This document shows, piece by piece, positions 9,330 through 21,496 of a DNA stretch of 64,000 nucleotides (positions are counted from its first letter, which is position 1; every line of letters starts with the position of its first letter). Where the stretch lies: contig NC_134097.1 of NCBI RefSeq assembly GCF_000715075.1, positions 64,699,190 through 64,763,189 of the forward strand. The letters run 5' to 3'. The translations under genes and the position numbers were made by a program. The notes under the pieces are model-generated. The model saw only the letters and a program-made list of their open reading frames with translations, made no database searches and was not told where the DNA came from. Source of the stretch: Nicotiana tabacum. Lineage: Eukaryota > Streptophyta > Magnoliopsida > Solanales > Solanaceae.

Positions 9330-11586
9330 TTTATCTGCCTCTTTTTCATTATCTTCGCCATCAGATACTAGGAATTTGGCATCGTATTCATCCGCCTTGG
9401 CCTGCGCTATCTCTTCTGAGAGATCGAAGCCCCTTGCGTGAATCTCTTCGAGGGTTTCCCTCCGGATTTGCACCGGACATACTCATTGCTTTTGCTCTCT
9501 CGATCGGAAGCCCCTCTCAGCTCAGCTCGAGCGTCAGCAATGTCTTTTAAATAGATGGCCACTTTCTTGTCGGCCTTAGCCCGAATCTCTTCAGTTTCAG
9601 CCCAGGCGTCCACGACCTCGGCCTTCATCTCCAAAAGCTCAGACTCAAGCCTTGCAATCCTGCTCGTTTGAACCGAGCTATTTTGACGGGCATTCTGAAT
9701 CTGCACCTCGAGGGTAGAAACCTTGGCTAAAGTATTCTTCTTGGCTACAACATGGGCATCTATCTAAGCCCTTAGCTCGTTACATTCATACTTGGCATGG
9801 CCAACCTCACCCCAAAGGCATTCCAGATCCTCTAACTTGCTCTGCAAGTAGAGTATCAAAATATTAATCTCCAAGGACTAAATAAGGATCATGTATTCCC
9901 TTGGAGCAAAGTTTACCTATTTCTCAAGGTGGCTTTCGTAGTTCAGGCTTCGATTCACCTCGTACCGAAGGTGCTTCAATTCTTTCCCCCTTTTATCACA
10001 AAGGAGCCTGAGGGATTTCTCCCCATCCAAGGCTTTCCTCAACCTGGCTTCACAGCAGAGCAGCTCGGACTTGAGCTTGTCAAAGGCCTAAGAAAAAGAA
10101 GCTCGATGAGAAAACGAAAATTTATAATCAAAAGACCAACAAAGTCAACCAAATCTCCCCACAGAACAAAGCCGCTGGGCCTCCTCAAAGGTTGAGCGTG
10201 CATCTACTGGCCTGGACTCACCAACCCCAGTTGAACCAATCTCAGTGGGGACATAGTCGCTAGAGACCCCGCTTGATTTAGGCGGCCCCTAATCTCGAAC
10301 ATCCCTTGAAGTACCTTTGACGGAAGGAGAAAACGGCGGCAGAAAACTTGTATCCCCTGAAGTACCTTCGGCAGGAGATGAGGACGACGACTTAACATCT
10401 ATATCCATAGAAGTACCTTCGATGGGAAAGGAAAATGGCAGCGAAGGAGGAACCACTTTTCCAAGGCTAGAAGTCTCAGATTCCACAGGCTCAGCTGATA
10501 CATCTTCTTTGAGCCGCCAAGCAGGGCTTGCCTCGCTATGAGCACCCTTGTTCTTCGAGGACCCCTTCTTTTTGTTATCAGTCCTCGACCCCAAAGCTAA
10601 TGATTCTTCCTCCTCCCCGAGAGGGCATGGTCTCATCTGCGGTGACAGAGTTAGTACACATAAAAGAAAGCACCTTTCAAAGAAAACAAGCCACATAGCA
10701 CGTACCATGATATTTTGCCTCCAATCTACCCTTCGACAGATCTTGCCACTTACCCTCATCATAAGTCAATCAAGCTGCCCGTCTCTGAGACCAATCCGCC
10801 AGGTCAGGAATCTCGTATGGTTTCCACGGGATTGCTGCAAAAAGAAAAGAAAAAGAAAGCATCTTTACAGAATCCATCTCCACTATGGGCAAAAATAATG
10901 AGAACACGAGTGTACCACTTACGTGTAAAATTCCATTTCTTAGGAAATGAAAGGAACTCTACGGGGATAATATCGATAGTCCACACTCAGAAGAAACGAC
11001 TCATCCACCCTCGGTCCCCATCTTCTTCATTGCTGGCAACAAAGGGCCGAGTGGATCAACGTCTCATAGTAATCATGCCTTGATAATGCAAGGGCTGGTA
11101 TAATCTAATAAGATGGCTGAGGGTGAACTCAAACCCAACTTTATCTGCAAAATACCTTATCATCAACACTATCTTCCAAAACGATGGGTGAACCTGTGCC
11201 GGGGTAACCTGACATCTTCTATAAAATTCGAGCAAGACCCTATCGAGAGGGCCCAATGCAAAGGGTTACGTGTATATGTTCAAAAACCCCTCGACATGAG
11301 CCATGATGCTCTCTTCTGGGGAAGGTACCTGTAGTACCACCTTTTCTCCCCATCTGTAGTCTTTTCTAACTACCTCAAGGTGTTCTTCCCCTATTGAGGA
11401 GATAAACCTCAATGCATATTCCCGATGGCCCTGGACATTGGGAGGTCTCTCTAACGTAAAGTCCCTCTTTGAGGCAAAGCACCTCGAAGTTAGTTCACCA
11501 GACACCGGCGGTGTACCACCGACCGAGCGCGAAACAGAGGCAGAACTCTCCTCTCCTTGGTGAACGGATTTGAACATAGCATCCAT
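9330..11586 (-). pseudogene. Antisense ORF, copy A (gypsy-type transposon-domain-like)
   Basis: From Met 11586 leftward the minus strand encodes a Ser-rich start, then a conserved-looking block split by one TAA near 11266 (ESIMAHVEGFLNIYT, then LGPLDRVLLEFYRR, HPSFWKIVLMIRYF, FTLSHLIRLYQP). This pattern resembles the plant 'putative gypsy-type transposon' domain (Pfam PF04195, from memory). Downstream are a Ser/Pro-rich stretch (about 10680-10290) and a coiled-coil-like end (9706-9407: ARLESELLEMKAEV, AETEEIRAKAD). Its role is unknown. It runs opposite to gag and would need its own promoter. Copy B is a diverged duplicate. Confidence 0.6.
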
Positions 11587-12069
11587 GGCTATGGTAAAAT
11601 AAGAAAAGGAAGATGAAGACTTGGGAGAAAGCTTTAAGTTGAAGTGGTAAGAGAACTAGCACAAAGAATATGAGCTCTATAAAAGGGATAGTTACTCAAG
11701 GTAGCGGAGTCCTCAGATAATAAATAAGCAAATGCATATATAGAGCAAGCAGCAATTGTTCGCCTATCCCCAAGGCCAATTAATTCTAACCATTTCAGTG
11801 CCATTTTTAGGAAGTGTACCGGTGGGACCACCCTGGTCGCTTCACAACCATGTCACATAAATGATATTGTCACACAACGCTCGGGAGCCGTTGAGACCCC
11901 AAGGATTTCTGTTATTACAAGCATCGATTCTAAATGGCTATCGACTTAATCTCGAGAAGGTGCCCGATCTCAAATGTCTCAATTACTCCAAATATAAGAT
12001 CTGAAAAGCCGACATCAAAACCCAAAGGCTAACTTCGCATAAACGCTGAAATAAAAAATTCAAAGACTT

Positions 12070-14604
12070 GAAGAAGAAAAATCTTCTTACATTACCAAAA
12101 AAATATTTACAAGGGGTGTCTTTAAAAGACCTTTTCCCCCGAGAAATTCATACACCAAAAAAAAGGAAGACAACGTGGGCCTATTCTTCACCATCACTAC
12201 TCTCTGGATCATCTCCAGAACCCTCATCCGAAGTGACCGAAAAATGCTAGTTCTTCCTCCAAGGCTCGAGCTTCATCAATTTTAGTTGAGAGATCAGCCC
12301 CTTTAGCGCTTGCTTCCTCGAGAGCCTGCCTCCTTGCCTTTGAACGAGTGTAAGTGATGGCCTGAGTTAGCTTCTGCTCGGCCTTCTCTGATATCTCTCA
12401 GGCTCGTTCATTCTTAGTAGCGGCATATTTCATATATGAAGACGCATTTTCTTCGGCCTCAGACTTTTCCACGGATAGTGCAACAGCCTCCTTCTGAGCA
12501 TTCCAAAGAAAACCCCGGATCGATGCCAACTCCGACAGCAAAAGGTTTCTCTTTGAGGTCACGACTGCTTTTTGCCCCTCAGCTCGAGGATCTCCGCATT
12601 CTTGGTTGCAACCTCTTCCCGAAGTTGCCCCACCTGGGCATCCTTTTGCCCAATCTACAAAGAAAAACTGAGTTGGTGAGCATCAAATTATAAGAATAAA
12701 AAGGTAAGTTCATGGATGCCATGTTACCTGCTCAGCAAGGCCAGCCCTTTCACAACACACTCCCTCCAAACTCGCCCAAAGCCCGCTCAACTCCTCCCCC
12801 TTCGGGTAGAGGAGGCCTCCGATTGCTTTAGTTCCGAGGTGAGCTTCTCGAGCTCCTTCCCGTAGCACGAAAGCTCATCTTGTAGCCTAGAGAAGGCATG
12901 TTCATACATTTTCTTAGCCTACAACAACACAGAAAAGTTAGAAAGTCAAGAAAAAAGATTGAAAGCGCAAATGATATGACAAAAGTATCACCTGTTGTTG
13001 AAGCCTCTCCACCCCCTCAAGAGCACCTGGAGCATCGAGATTAATGTTCTCATCAACTTCGGCAAAGAGGTCTCCAAGCACATCTTCCCCTCCATGAGAG
13101 GCCCCCATACCGACGACATCCGAGTCTTGTACATCCCTAATTTCCCCCGGTGAGTACGTAGGGCCTAGATTAAGGCCACCCAGAGCATTAATTTCTCTGA
13201 GGGTCTCATCTTGCCCCCAAAAAACTTCGGGATCAGTCTCTCCAAAATCACCAGCCGTGGGTTCATCGGCACGGACTGTACTATGTCCGACTTGAAACTC
13301 GAGGACTGTGCCCGCACCCTCCTAGAGGGTCTCCTCAGCATAGGTTTGGTCCATATCAACCACCCCTGATTCAGTACCTCATCTCGTCCTTTGTACCAAA
13401 GGGCCTCCATCATTATCATCACCTTCAACCTTGATATAGGGACTTGCCACAATAGCCGAAGTCGAGACCTGGGTGTCAGCACGAGGCCTACGAGCTTTAG
13501 GTTTCTCTGATTTGGGAGACTCGGCCGACACCTCCTTCTTCCTCTTCTTACCCTTACCGGGTTTCGAGGTCACTTCCTCACCATCAGGAGACGGCCTCAT
13601 CGACACTCCATCCTCGAGGCTTACAAAATCATGAGGCATTAAACTTACCACCACAAAAGATATTCATAAGGAAACATGATAAAGATAGCATTAAAAAGCA
13701 TACCGTGGTTCTTGGCCTGACACCGCGTTTTGGACAAGTCACGTTAGGAACGCTCGATATAAGGGAAAGTGGAGTCCAACTGTCTAATCCATCCCGATAG
13801 GTTCTAAACCACGCCAGCGTACCAAGCAGTGGATGCATAATCAAAAGAAGATCATTTTTCAGAAGGGGATGAAAGGGCAATAAAATATGCTCGAGGTAGG
13901 GGCACTTACGGTTCATATTCCATTCCTACAGGAATGGCATCCTATTAGCCGGGATGATGTCCGAGGTCCTCACTCGGACAAACCAGCTCATCCATCCCCT
14001 ATCCTTGTCCTCATCGATGCTCGAAAAGAACAGCCTCGCAGATCAAGGGTGAAGCTTGATCAAACCCCAGAAGAGACGAGGGTTGTATAGTCTGACCAAG
14101 TGATTGAGGGTGAAGGTCATACCCTCGACCTGGTTGGAAAAGTATCGGAGCTTATAAACAATCCTCCATAAAGAAGGATAGATCTGACCGAGTGTCACTC
14201 AATACTTATGGCAGAAGGCGAGAATCACCAGATCTATCGATGGGGAAGAATGATCCGAAGAATCTACGGGACCTAGAGTAAATCGGTACGTATACACGCT
14301 GAGGAAGCCAGCTTTGTGGTCTACTATGCTTTCTCTAGAATTGGGGATCTCTATTAACACTGCCTCCTCCTATCGGCAATCTTCCTTCACTATTCGTGTT
14401 GGTCACCATGTTGATGTACCGAGACACGTGCTCACATCGGCATGGTGAATAAGAGGGATTTTTTATAGAAAAATTGGATACAGTATCGAATTGGGTAGGA
14501 GTATATTGCTCGACACTTGGGGGTACTTTTGGTTTACCCCTGTATGGGCGAGATGAAGAAGCATCACCCTCTTTCCGAGGTACCATTCTTGAGGTCCTAG
14601 CCAT
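12070..14604 (-). pseudogene. Antisense ORF, copy B, tandem duplicate of copy A
   Basis: The minus strand from Met 14604 (MARTSRMVPRKEG) runs through several stops. A shared block identifies it as kin of copy A: copy B has DEDKDRGWMSWFVRVRTSDI where copy A has EEDGDRGWMSRFF and VWTIDIIPVE. It continues with a Lys/Pro-rich basic segment (13654-13379: GKGKKRKKEVS) and coiled-coil-like sequence (about 12900-12250). Both copies end near comparable coiled-coil tails, so a unit of roughly 2.5-3 kb seems to have been duplicated in tandem. The function is unknown. Confidence 0.55.
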
Positions 14605-14953
14605 GACTATAAAAAAAGTTTTCAAGAAAGAAAGTAAGAAGGCAAGCGCAGAAGGGAGAAAAATGTAGAAGATGGAGAACTTGCCCTAGAAAATTGAAGA
14701 TGCTGTAAAAGTGTGAATAACAAAACGGTTGAGGTATTTATAGAAGCTATATATTCAGCATTTAGAAGAGGAAAGTCCAAACCAATAGCGGTTCATGGGA
14801 TTCTCAATAGTCGTGTTGACAGTGACTCCTGTGCAGCCTTTGAGTCATGGCATTTAATTCTCTGATGGACTGATGTCATGATGGTAGTATTGAAGAGGCA
14901 AGAATTCAAGACCGTTTCTTATCATTTTCATTCTAAGAAATGCGGGAACTATC

Positions 14954-15671
14954 TGTATACGATGAAAATTAGAGAGTCCGATTTTATGATCGTTATGGAA
15001 CTTCGTATGATCACCCCCAGAAGGCTCGAGGCTCAGCTCGAGGTTCGACCCTGAAGGTTCTCAATGATCGACCTCGAGGCAGTGCAAATCAAAGGCTATG
15101 ATGGACAAACGGGAAGTTCCCAAGACACATTATTAAAGCTGACCAAGTCTATTAGGCTAGTTGAAGCTCGTACCCGTGCCATTAAATGGCTATACCAGCC
15201 TCAAATCCTTGTAATAAATGTGTTTGTACTATGTTGGAATTCCCCCTCATATATAAAGGGGACCCTTGTCATTTTGTAAGAATAGACAAGATACAAAATT
15301 CAATGTAGAAGAACATTCTCTCTTGATTCTATTATTTACATTTATTGCTTATATTTATTGTGTTCTATTAATTTTTCTTCATTTATTTCTCATTATTGAT
15401 CATAAAAGGCTCATATCAAAGCTCTTAGAATTGTTAGTCCTTCATCGCCCACTCGTAGCCTAATGTTTAGTTCGACCTCGAGGCCCCGAGTAGGCCAGTC
15501 TAGGCCACGATTCCCAGCCTCTCGGTTTGCTTAACATACTACCTTCAAACTCTTATCTTATTTTCTGGTCACACTTAGCATCTACTGCCTAACAACTAGC
15601 ATAAAAATAAATCACATATTTTTAGAACCACAAAACCAATCTAATGGTAATTACCATTTTCAAGGTAAACA
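14954..15671 (+). repeat. 3' LTR (718 bp)
   Basis: It aligns with 4246-4956. It begins TGTATAC and ends GTAAACA, one base different from the 5' copy. The CAAAT duplication follows immediately. Apart from a few indels, including an extra short block near 15488-15505 (GAGTAGGCCAGTCTAGGCC), the two LTRs are collinear. Confidence 0.93.
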
Positions 15672-15676
15672 CAAAT
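15672..15676. repeat. Target-site duplication CAAAT, right copy
   Basis: This is identical to 4241-4245 and confirms a single integration event for the intervening element. Confidence 0.92.
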
Positions 15677-15785
15677 CGTTCCCTTTCACAGCTGTTGTGT
15701 AGGTTGTGATATGGTCTTGCGGATCTGTTCCCATCGTACTTTGGTATGTCTGACATCGTAATGTTGGCGATGCGGGGGTTTCCAA
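15677..15785 (-). pseudogene. Upstream part of the interrupted Tat-like gag
   Basis: The minus strand gives MSDIPKYDGNR, then after a one-base shift ITTYTTAVKGNDL, which joins exactly to AQHDIEYV at 4245. It corresponds to the segment MPDLPKYNGTSN...YVVKGNDL in the neighbouring intact relative. Similarity stops abruptly at about 15785, where plus-strand chromovirus pol begins. Confidence 0.8.
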
Positions 15786-15789
15786 GGGT

Positions 15790-18700
15790 TTAGTGGAGAG
15801 GTTTTCAAGACTATGTTCCCAGTAGAGTGATTTATTATTTGAAGGCCTAGCGGATGATTGGTAAGGGTTGTTTATCTTATTTTGCCTTTGTGAGGGATGT
15901 TGGTGTTGATACCCCTACTATTGATTTTGTTTCGGTGGTGTGATATTTTCCGGATGTGTTTCCTGTAGACCTGATGTGCATGCCACCCAACAGGGATATT
16001 GACTTGGTGCAAGGCACTCAGCCCATTTCTATTCCTCCGTACTGTATGGCACCAACTGAGTTGAAGGAATTGAAAATAGCATCTTCAGGAACATCTGGAT
16101 AAGGGGTTTATTAAGCCTAGTGTGTCGCCTTGGGGTGCACCAGTTCTGTTTGTGAATAAGAAGGATGGTACTATGCGCATGTGCATCGATTATAGATAGT
16201 GGAACAAAGTTACAATCAAGAACAAGTATCCTTTGCCACGCATTGACGATCTATTTGACCAGCTTTAAGGAGAGAGGGTGTTCTCTAATATTGATTTTAT
16301 GTCTAGGTACCACCAGTTGAAGATTCAGGACTCGGATATTCTAAACACGACATTCAGGACCCGTTATGGTCATTATAAGTTCCCTGTGATGTCTTTTGGG
16401 CTGACCAATGCCCCAACAACATTCATGCATCTGATGAATGGTGCATTTCAGCTTTATCTCGACTCATTTTTCATAGTATTCATTGATGATATCCTGGTGT
16501 ACTCTCGTAGCCAGGAGGAGCATGCCCAACATTTAAGGATTGTGTTGCAGCGGTTAAGGGAGGAGAAACTTTATGCCAAGTTCACTAAGTATGAGTTTTG
16601 GCTCAGTTTAGTGCTATTCTTGGGGCACGTGGTTTCCAGTGAGGGGATTAAGGTGGATCCGAAGAAGATAGAGGCGGTTCAGAGTTGGACTAGACCATCC
16701 TCAACTACAGAGATTCAAAGCTTTCTTGGGTTGGCCAGCTATTATCATCTCTTCGTGTATGGTTTCTCGTTTATCACCCTTGACCAAATTGACCCAAAAG
16801 GGTCCTCCTTTCAGGTGGTCGGATGAGTGTGAGGAGAGATTTTAGAAGCTCAAGACTGCCTTGAGCACAGCTCCAGTTCTAGTTTTCCCTTCAACTTCAG
16901 GCTCTTATATTGTGTATTGTTATGCTTCTCGAATTGGAATTAGGTATGTCTTGATGCAGGAGGGTAGAGTGATTGCTTATGCTTTGCACTAGTTGAAGCC
17001 CCATGAGAGGAACTGCCCTGTCTATGATTTGGAGTTAGCTGCCATTGTTCATGCATTGAAGATTTGGAGGCACTATCTCTATGGTGAGTCTTGTAAGGTA
17101 TTTATAGATCATCGGAGCCTCCAGCACTTGTTCAAATAGAAGGATCTAAATTTGAGGCAGCGGAGATGGTTGGAGCTGCTAAAGGACTATGATATCACTA
17201 TTCTATATCATCTCGGGAAGGCCAATATGGTGGACGATACCTTGAGTAGAAAGGTAGTGAGTATTGGTATCCTTGCATTCATTCTAGTTAGTAAGATACC
17301 GCTTGTTGTTGATGTTCAGGCCTTGGCCAATTGGTTTGTAAGATTAGATATTTTGGAGCCCACTCTGGTTCTAGCTTGTTTGGTTTCTCGGTCTTCCTTA
17401 TTTGATCACTTCAGAGAGAGCTAGTATAATGATCCTTATTTGCTTGTCCTCAAGGACAAGATTCAGCACGGAGCTGACAGAGATGTTAGTATTGGAGATG
17501 ATGGGGTGTTGAGGATGCAGGGCCAGATATGTGTGCCCAATGTAGATGGGTTACGTGAGTTGATTCTTGAGGAGGCCCACATTTTGTGGTATTCCATTCA
17601 TTCAGGTGTTGCAAAGATGTACAGGACTTGAGGCAGCACTATCGATGGAGGAGGATGAAGAAGGATATAGTGGGGTTTGTAGCTTGGTGCCTTAACTGTC
17701 AGTAGGTAAAGTATGAGCATTAGAGACCGGGCGGATTGCTTCAAAGGCTAGAGATTCCAGAGTGGAAAAGGGAGCAGATCACCATGAATTTTGTAGTTGG
17801 GCTCCCACATACTTCGAGGAAGTTCGATGCTATTTGGGTAATTGTGGATTGGTTGACCAAGTCCGCGCACTTCATTCCAGTTGGGACTACTTATTCTTCA
17901 GAGCGGTTCTGAGATTTACATCCGTGAGATTGTTTTCCTTCATGGTGTTCCAATGTCCATCATTTCATATCGGGGCACATAATTTACATTGTAGTTTTGG
18001 AAAGTCGTGTAGCGAGAGTTGGGCACACAGGTTGAGTGTGGTACAACATTTTCATCCTTAGACGGATGGACAGTCCGAGCGCACTATTCAGATATCGGAG
18101 GACATGTTATATGCTTGTGTCATTGATTTCGGGGGTTCATAGGAGCAGTTTATGCCGCTCGTGGAGTTTGCCTACAATAACAGTTATCAGTTGAGCATTC
18201 AAATGGCTCCATATGAGGCTTTGTATGGGATATGGTGTTGATCTCTAGTGGTTTGGTTTGAGCCGCATGAGGCTAGGCTATTGGGTACTGACTTGGTTCA
18301 GGATGCATTGGATAAGTTTAAATTGATTCAAGATCGGCTTCACATGATGCAGTCTAGGCAGAAGAGTTACGCCAATAGGAAGGTTTGTGATCTTTCTTGC
18401 ATGGTTAGGGAGAAGGTTTGGCTCAAGATTTCGCCCATGAAGTGTGTTATGAGATTCAGGAAGAAGGGAAAGTTGAGCCCTCAGTATATCAGGTCGTTTG
18501 AGGTACTTCAGAGAATCGAAGAGGTAGCTTACAAGCTTGCCTTCCCACCTAGTTTGTCGAGTGTGCATCCAGTATTTCATGTTTCTATGCTCTGGAAGTA
18601 TGTCGGCGAACCATCTTATGTTTTGTATTTTAGCATGGTTCAGTTGATGGTGATTTGACTTATGATGTGGAGCCGGTGGGTTGGTAGGTTAGAAAGTCAT

Positions 18701-18850
18701 GGTCAAAGGATATAGCTTCAGTAAAGGTACAGTAGAGAGGCCAGCCAGTGGATGAGGCTACTTGGGAGACCGAGCCGGAGATGCGGAGCAGATATCCACA
18801 CCTATTTTAGACTTCAGGTATGTTTCTCGACCCATTCGAGAATGAACGTT
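15790..18850 (+). pseudogene. pol: Chromovirus pol: RT, RNase H, integrase, chromodomain (decayed)
   Basis: Domains in order: pre-RT linker (about 15800-16030); RT with [20 protein letters not shown] and the catalytic [12 protein letters not shown] (open 16278-16826); RNase H (about 16860-17250, with CYASRIGI where the family has Cys-Asp-Ala, so a catalytic Asp is lost); integrase zinc-binding region (17440-17720) and core (17760-18240, badly frameshifted); integrase C-terminus (18248-18658: SVHPVFHVSML); and a chromodomain-like tail (18690-18810, with WETEPEMRSRYPHL). Stops at 16197, 16266, 16990, 17137, 17422 and 17703 fall at family Gln positions. No function is expected. Confidence 0.9.
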
Positions 18851-18855
18851 TGCTT

Positions 18856-18868
18856 AAGAGGGGGAGGA
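18856..18868 (+). promoter_or_regulatory. Polypurine tract
   Basis: AAGAGGGGGAGGA directly precedes the TG of the LTR. This is the expected plus-strand primer site. Confidence 0.85.
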
Positions 18869-21496
18869 TGTAATGACCCCGATGGTCATTTTGAGAGTTG
18901 TGTTCCCGTTCCCCCATTTACTGCTCATTTTGTGCTTTACAATTGTTAGATGACTTACCACGTTAGTTGGTTCGGGTCTGAAGGGATTTCAGAATGAATT
19001 GAAACACTTAGTTTCAAAGTTGAAAAGGTTGATCGGATGTTGACATACATGTAAACGACTCTGATATGGAGTTTTGATGGTCCTGTTAGCTCCGTTAGAT
19101 GATTATGGACTTAGAGCGTGTTCGGATTGTGATGTCGAGGTCTGTATCAGCCTTAAAATGGCAAAAGTTGGATTTTTTTAAAGTTTGACCGGAAGTGAAC
19201 TTTTTGATATTGGGGGTCGATTGGAGTTTCGAAAGTTAGAGTAGATCCGTGATTTTATTTGTTACTTGTATGCAAAATTTGGGGTCATGCGGGTGTGATT
19301 TGATATGTTTCTGCGTCGTTTGTAGAAGTTGGAAATTCCTTAATTCATTAGGCTTGAATCTATGTGGGATTCGTGTTTTTTATTTTGATGTTGTTTGAGG
19401 TGATTTGAGGGGTCGACTAAGTTTGTATGATGTTTTAAGATTTGTTGGTATATTTGGTTGAGGTCCTGGGGGCCTCGGGTGGATTTCAGGTGGTTAATGA
19501 TTTGGAATTGAACTTAGAGAATTGCTGAAGTTGGCAGCTAATGGTGTAATCGCACCTGCAGAAGTGTCATCACAAGTATGAGCTCGTAGAAGTGAGGAAA
19601 GGAGCATAGAAGTGGCCTAAGGCGAGGTGGCAAGTGGTCGTAGGTGCGATGTGAGGATATTCTTGAGGTAAGTTCCTGTGCTCATTTATGATCAATAATC
19701 TTGTTTCCTCATTGATTTTCTCACCTAGATTGTGGGGTATTAAGGTGAAATTTGGGATCTTGAGGCTAGGGATTTTGAGAGTTTGGTTTAGAGATTTGGG
19801 TGGCTATTTGGTGTCGGATTTTGATAAAATTTGTATGGTTGGACTCGTGGTTGAATGAGCTTTCGGTTTTTGTAATTTTTGTTGGATTTCAAGAAGTGGG
19901 CCCAAGGGGTCGGCTTTGAGCCAATTTCGGATTTTTGATTTATAACTTCATATTTTTCTTGTGAAATTGGTTCCTTTAGATCGTATTGATTGTATTGTAC
20001 TATGTGGCTATATTCGGGACATTTGGAGGCCGATTTGCGAGGAAAATGTGTATTGGAGTAGATTTAGCTCGGATTGAGGTAAGTAACACTTCAAAACTTG
20101 GTACTGAGGGTTTGAAACCCTGAAGTATGTGTTATATGATTGATGTTGAGTGACGCACATGTCAAGTGACGGGTGTGCGGGCGTGCACTGTGAGAATTGT
20201 GACCTGGTCTATTCCATGGCACTGTATAGTGGATTTGTCTTGTTGATATCCGTGTTTTCATCATGTGATAAAGTAATTGAGCTGTAATCACGCTAGAGAT
20301 CATGTTTAGGCTATATGCTGGTACTGTTGGGACCTATAGTGGTCATTTCTTGCTGCTGACTTATTGATTTCATTGAAATTCCGTACTCAGTCATATTTAT
20401 TCATTACATATCATGTCTTAGTCTCTGTTACTATTTATTGATACATCATATCATCATTTCGGACTAGTTTTATGACATTGTGAGCCCATGAGAAAGAGAC
20501 TGGAGGGATTGATGATTGAGTGAGACTGAGGGCCTGATTATGAGTAATATTTATGGGATCGGGTTGCACGTCGTAGCAGGTTTTACTAATTTATAATGGA
20601 GATTAGGCTGAAGGATCCCCTCTAAAGTCTGCACACACCCCCAGTGAGCGCAGTTGATTTATATTGAGGGATGGATCTTCTCTGGACATGGATCTTGTCC
20701 GAAGCATTTATACCTAGGGATGGATCTTCCCCACAGGCTGGGTTGGCCCTACTCAGTACTGAGTGACTGATGGTCAGTTGATGTATATATTTCGGGATGG
20801 ATCTTCCCAGGACTGGATTGGCCATATACAGTACTCAGTGATTGAGCATTTCGAGAGTGTAAGCACATGAGGCTATCAGCATGGTGAATCACATATAGCA
20901 TATGCATTGGCATATAGAAGTCGAGAAGTTGTATTCTTCATATCGTTTAGAATTGATTCATCTTACTGATATGGATTTTGACTATTAAACTTGAAAGTAT
21001 GTCTATGTTTTTGTACTGTTATTTCTATATTGAAATGTATTGGTTGAGTCCGTCACTACTTTCAGTCCAAAGGTTGGGTTTGTTACTTATTGAGTTGGTT
21101 GTAAACACGCTACACCTTGCACCTCTTGTGCAGATCCAGGTGCTTCATGTCACGGCGACTGCTGAGTTGTGGAGTCAGGATCTTTGGAGACTATCGAGGT
21201 AGATGCATGGCGTTCGCAGACCTTGACTTTCCTTCCTTATCTTCATTTATGTTTCAATTCTTATTCTCTAGACGTTGTATTAGAGTATATTTGTATAGAT
21301 GCTCATGTACTCAGTCACACCCCGGTTTTGGGAGAGATTTATATTGAGTTGTGAATTTTATTCTACTTCTAAAATGTTTTTTCCTTAAATATTTTCGTAT
21401 TTTTCAAAGCTTTTATTGTGTTGAAATGGTTGAGTAGTTGGCTTGCCTAGTTCCACGACAGGCGTCATCACAACGGTTTGGTTTTGGATCGTGATA
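18869..21496 (+). repeat. 3' LTR of Tekay/Del chromovirus
   Basis: It starts TGTAATGACC after the polypurine tract and ends GGATCGTGATA, where this family usually ends GTGACA; Copia sequence starts right after. Length is about 2,628 bp. It contains four diverged repeats around GGGATGGATCTTC (about 20650-20830), a common feature of this LTR family. The short ORFs inside are not genes. No 5' LTR is available for dating. Confidence 0.8.

Larger units (their letters stand above)
4246..15671 (+). mobile_element. Complete RT-less Tat-like LTR retrotransposon with antisense ORFs
   Basis: The 11,426-bp element has paired LTRs (4246-4956 and 14954-15671), a CAAAT target duplication and a primer site. 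On the plus strand I find gag (5075-6660) and protease (6690-7330), both decayed. I find no RT, RNase H or integrase motif on either strand between 7330 and 14950. That space holds minisatellites (7880-9130) and two related antisense reading frames (about 11586 to 9330 and 14604 to 12070). Extra antisense frames near the 3' end are known in Ogre/Tat-lineage elements. Placement in Tat rests on gag-PR similarity and layout and is an inference. The element would need enzymes from a relative to move. Confidence 0.9.
15786..21496 (+). mobile_element. Tekay/Del-type chromovirus, 5'-truncated
   Basis: This fragment begins inside pol, just upstream of RT, and runs through RT, RNase H, integrase, a chromodomain-like end, a polypurine tract (18856-18868) and a 2.6-kb LTR. 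Gag, protease and the 5' LTR are absent. The left edge abuts an unrelated gag remnant and the right edge abuts Copia RT sequence, so the 5' loss came from deletion or rearrangement after insertion. The C-terminal chromodomain-like segment and the long LTR support the Tekay/Del lineage. Confidence 0.85.

Noticed and set aside
9227..10195. Plus-strand ORFs of 107 and 88 residues
   Set aside because: They are opposite-strand shadows of antisense ORF copy A, whose coiled-coil pattern is the better reading.
18278..18580. 100-residue minus-strand ORF inside chromovirus integrase
   Set aside because: It is antisense to a clear integrase C-terminal reading (18248-18658).
18869..21496. Possible independent solo LTR
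   Set aside because: A polypurine tract and a chromodomain-like pol end precede it in the right order, so it is the 3' LTR of the truncated element.
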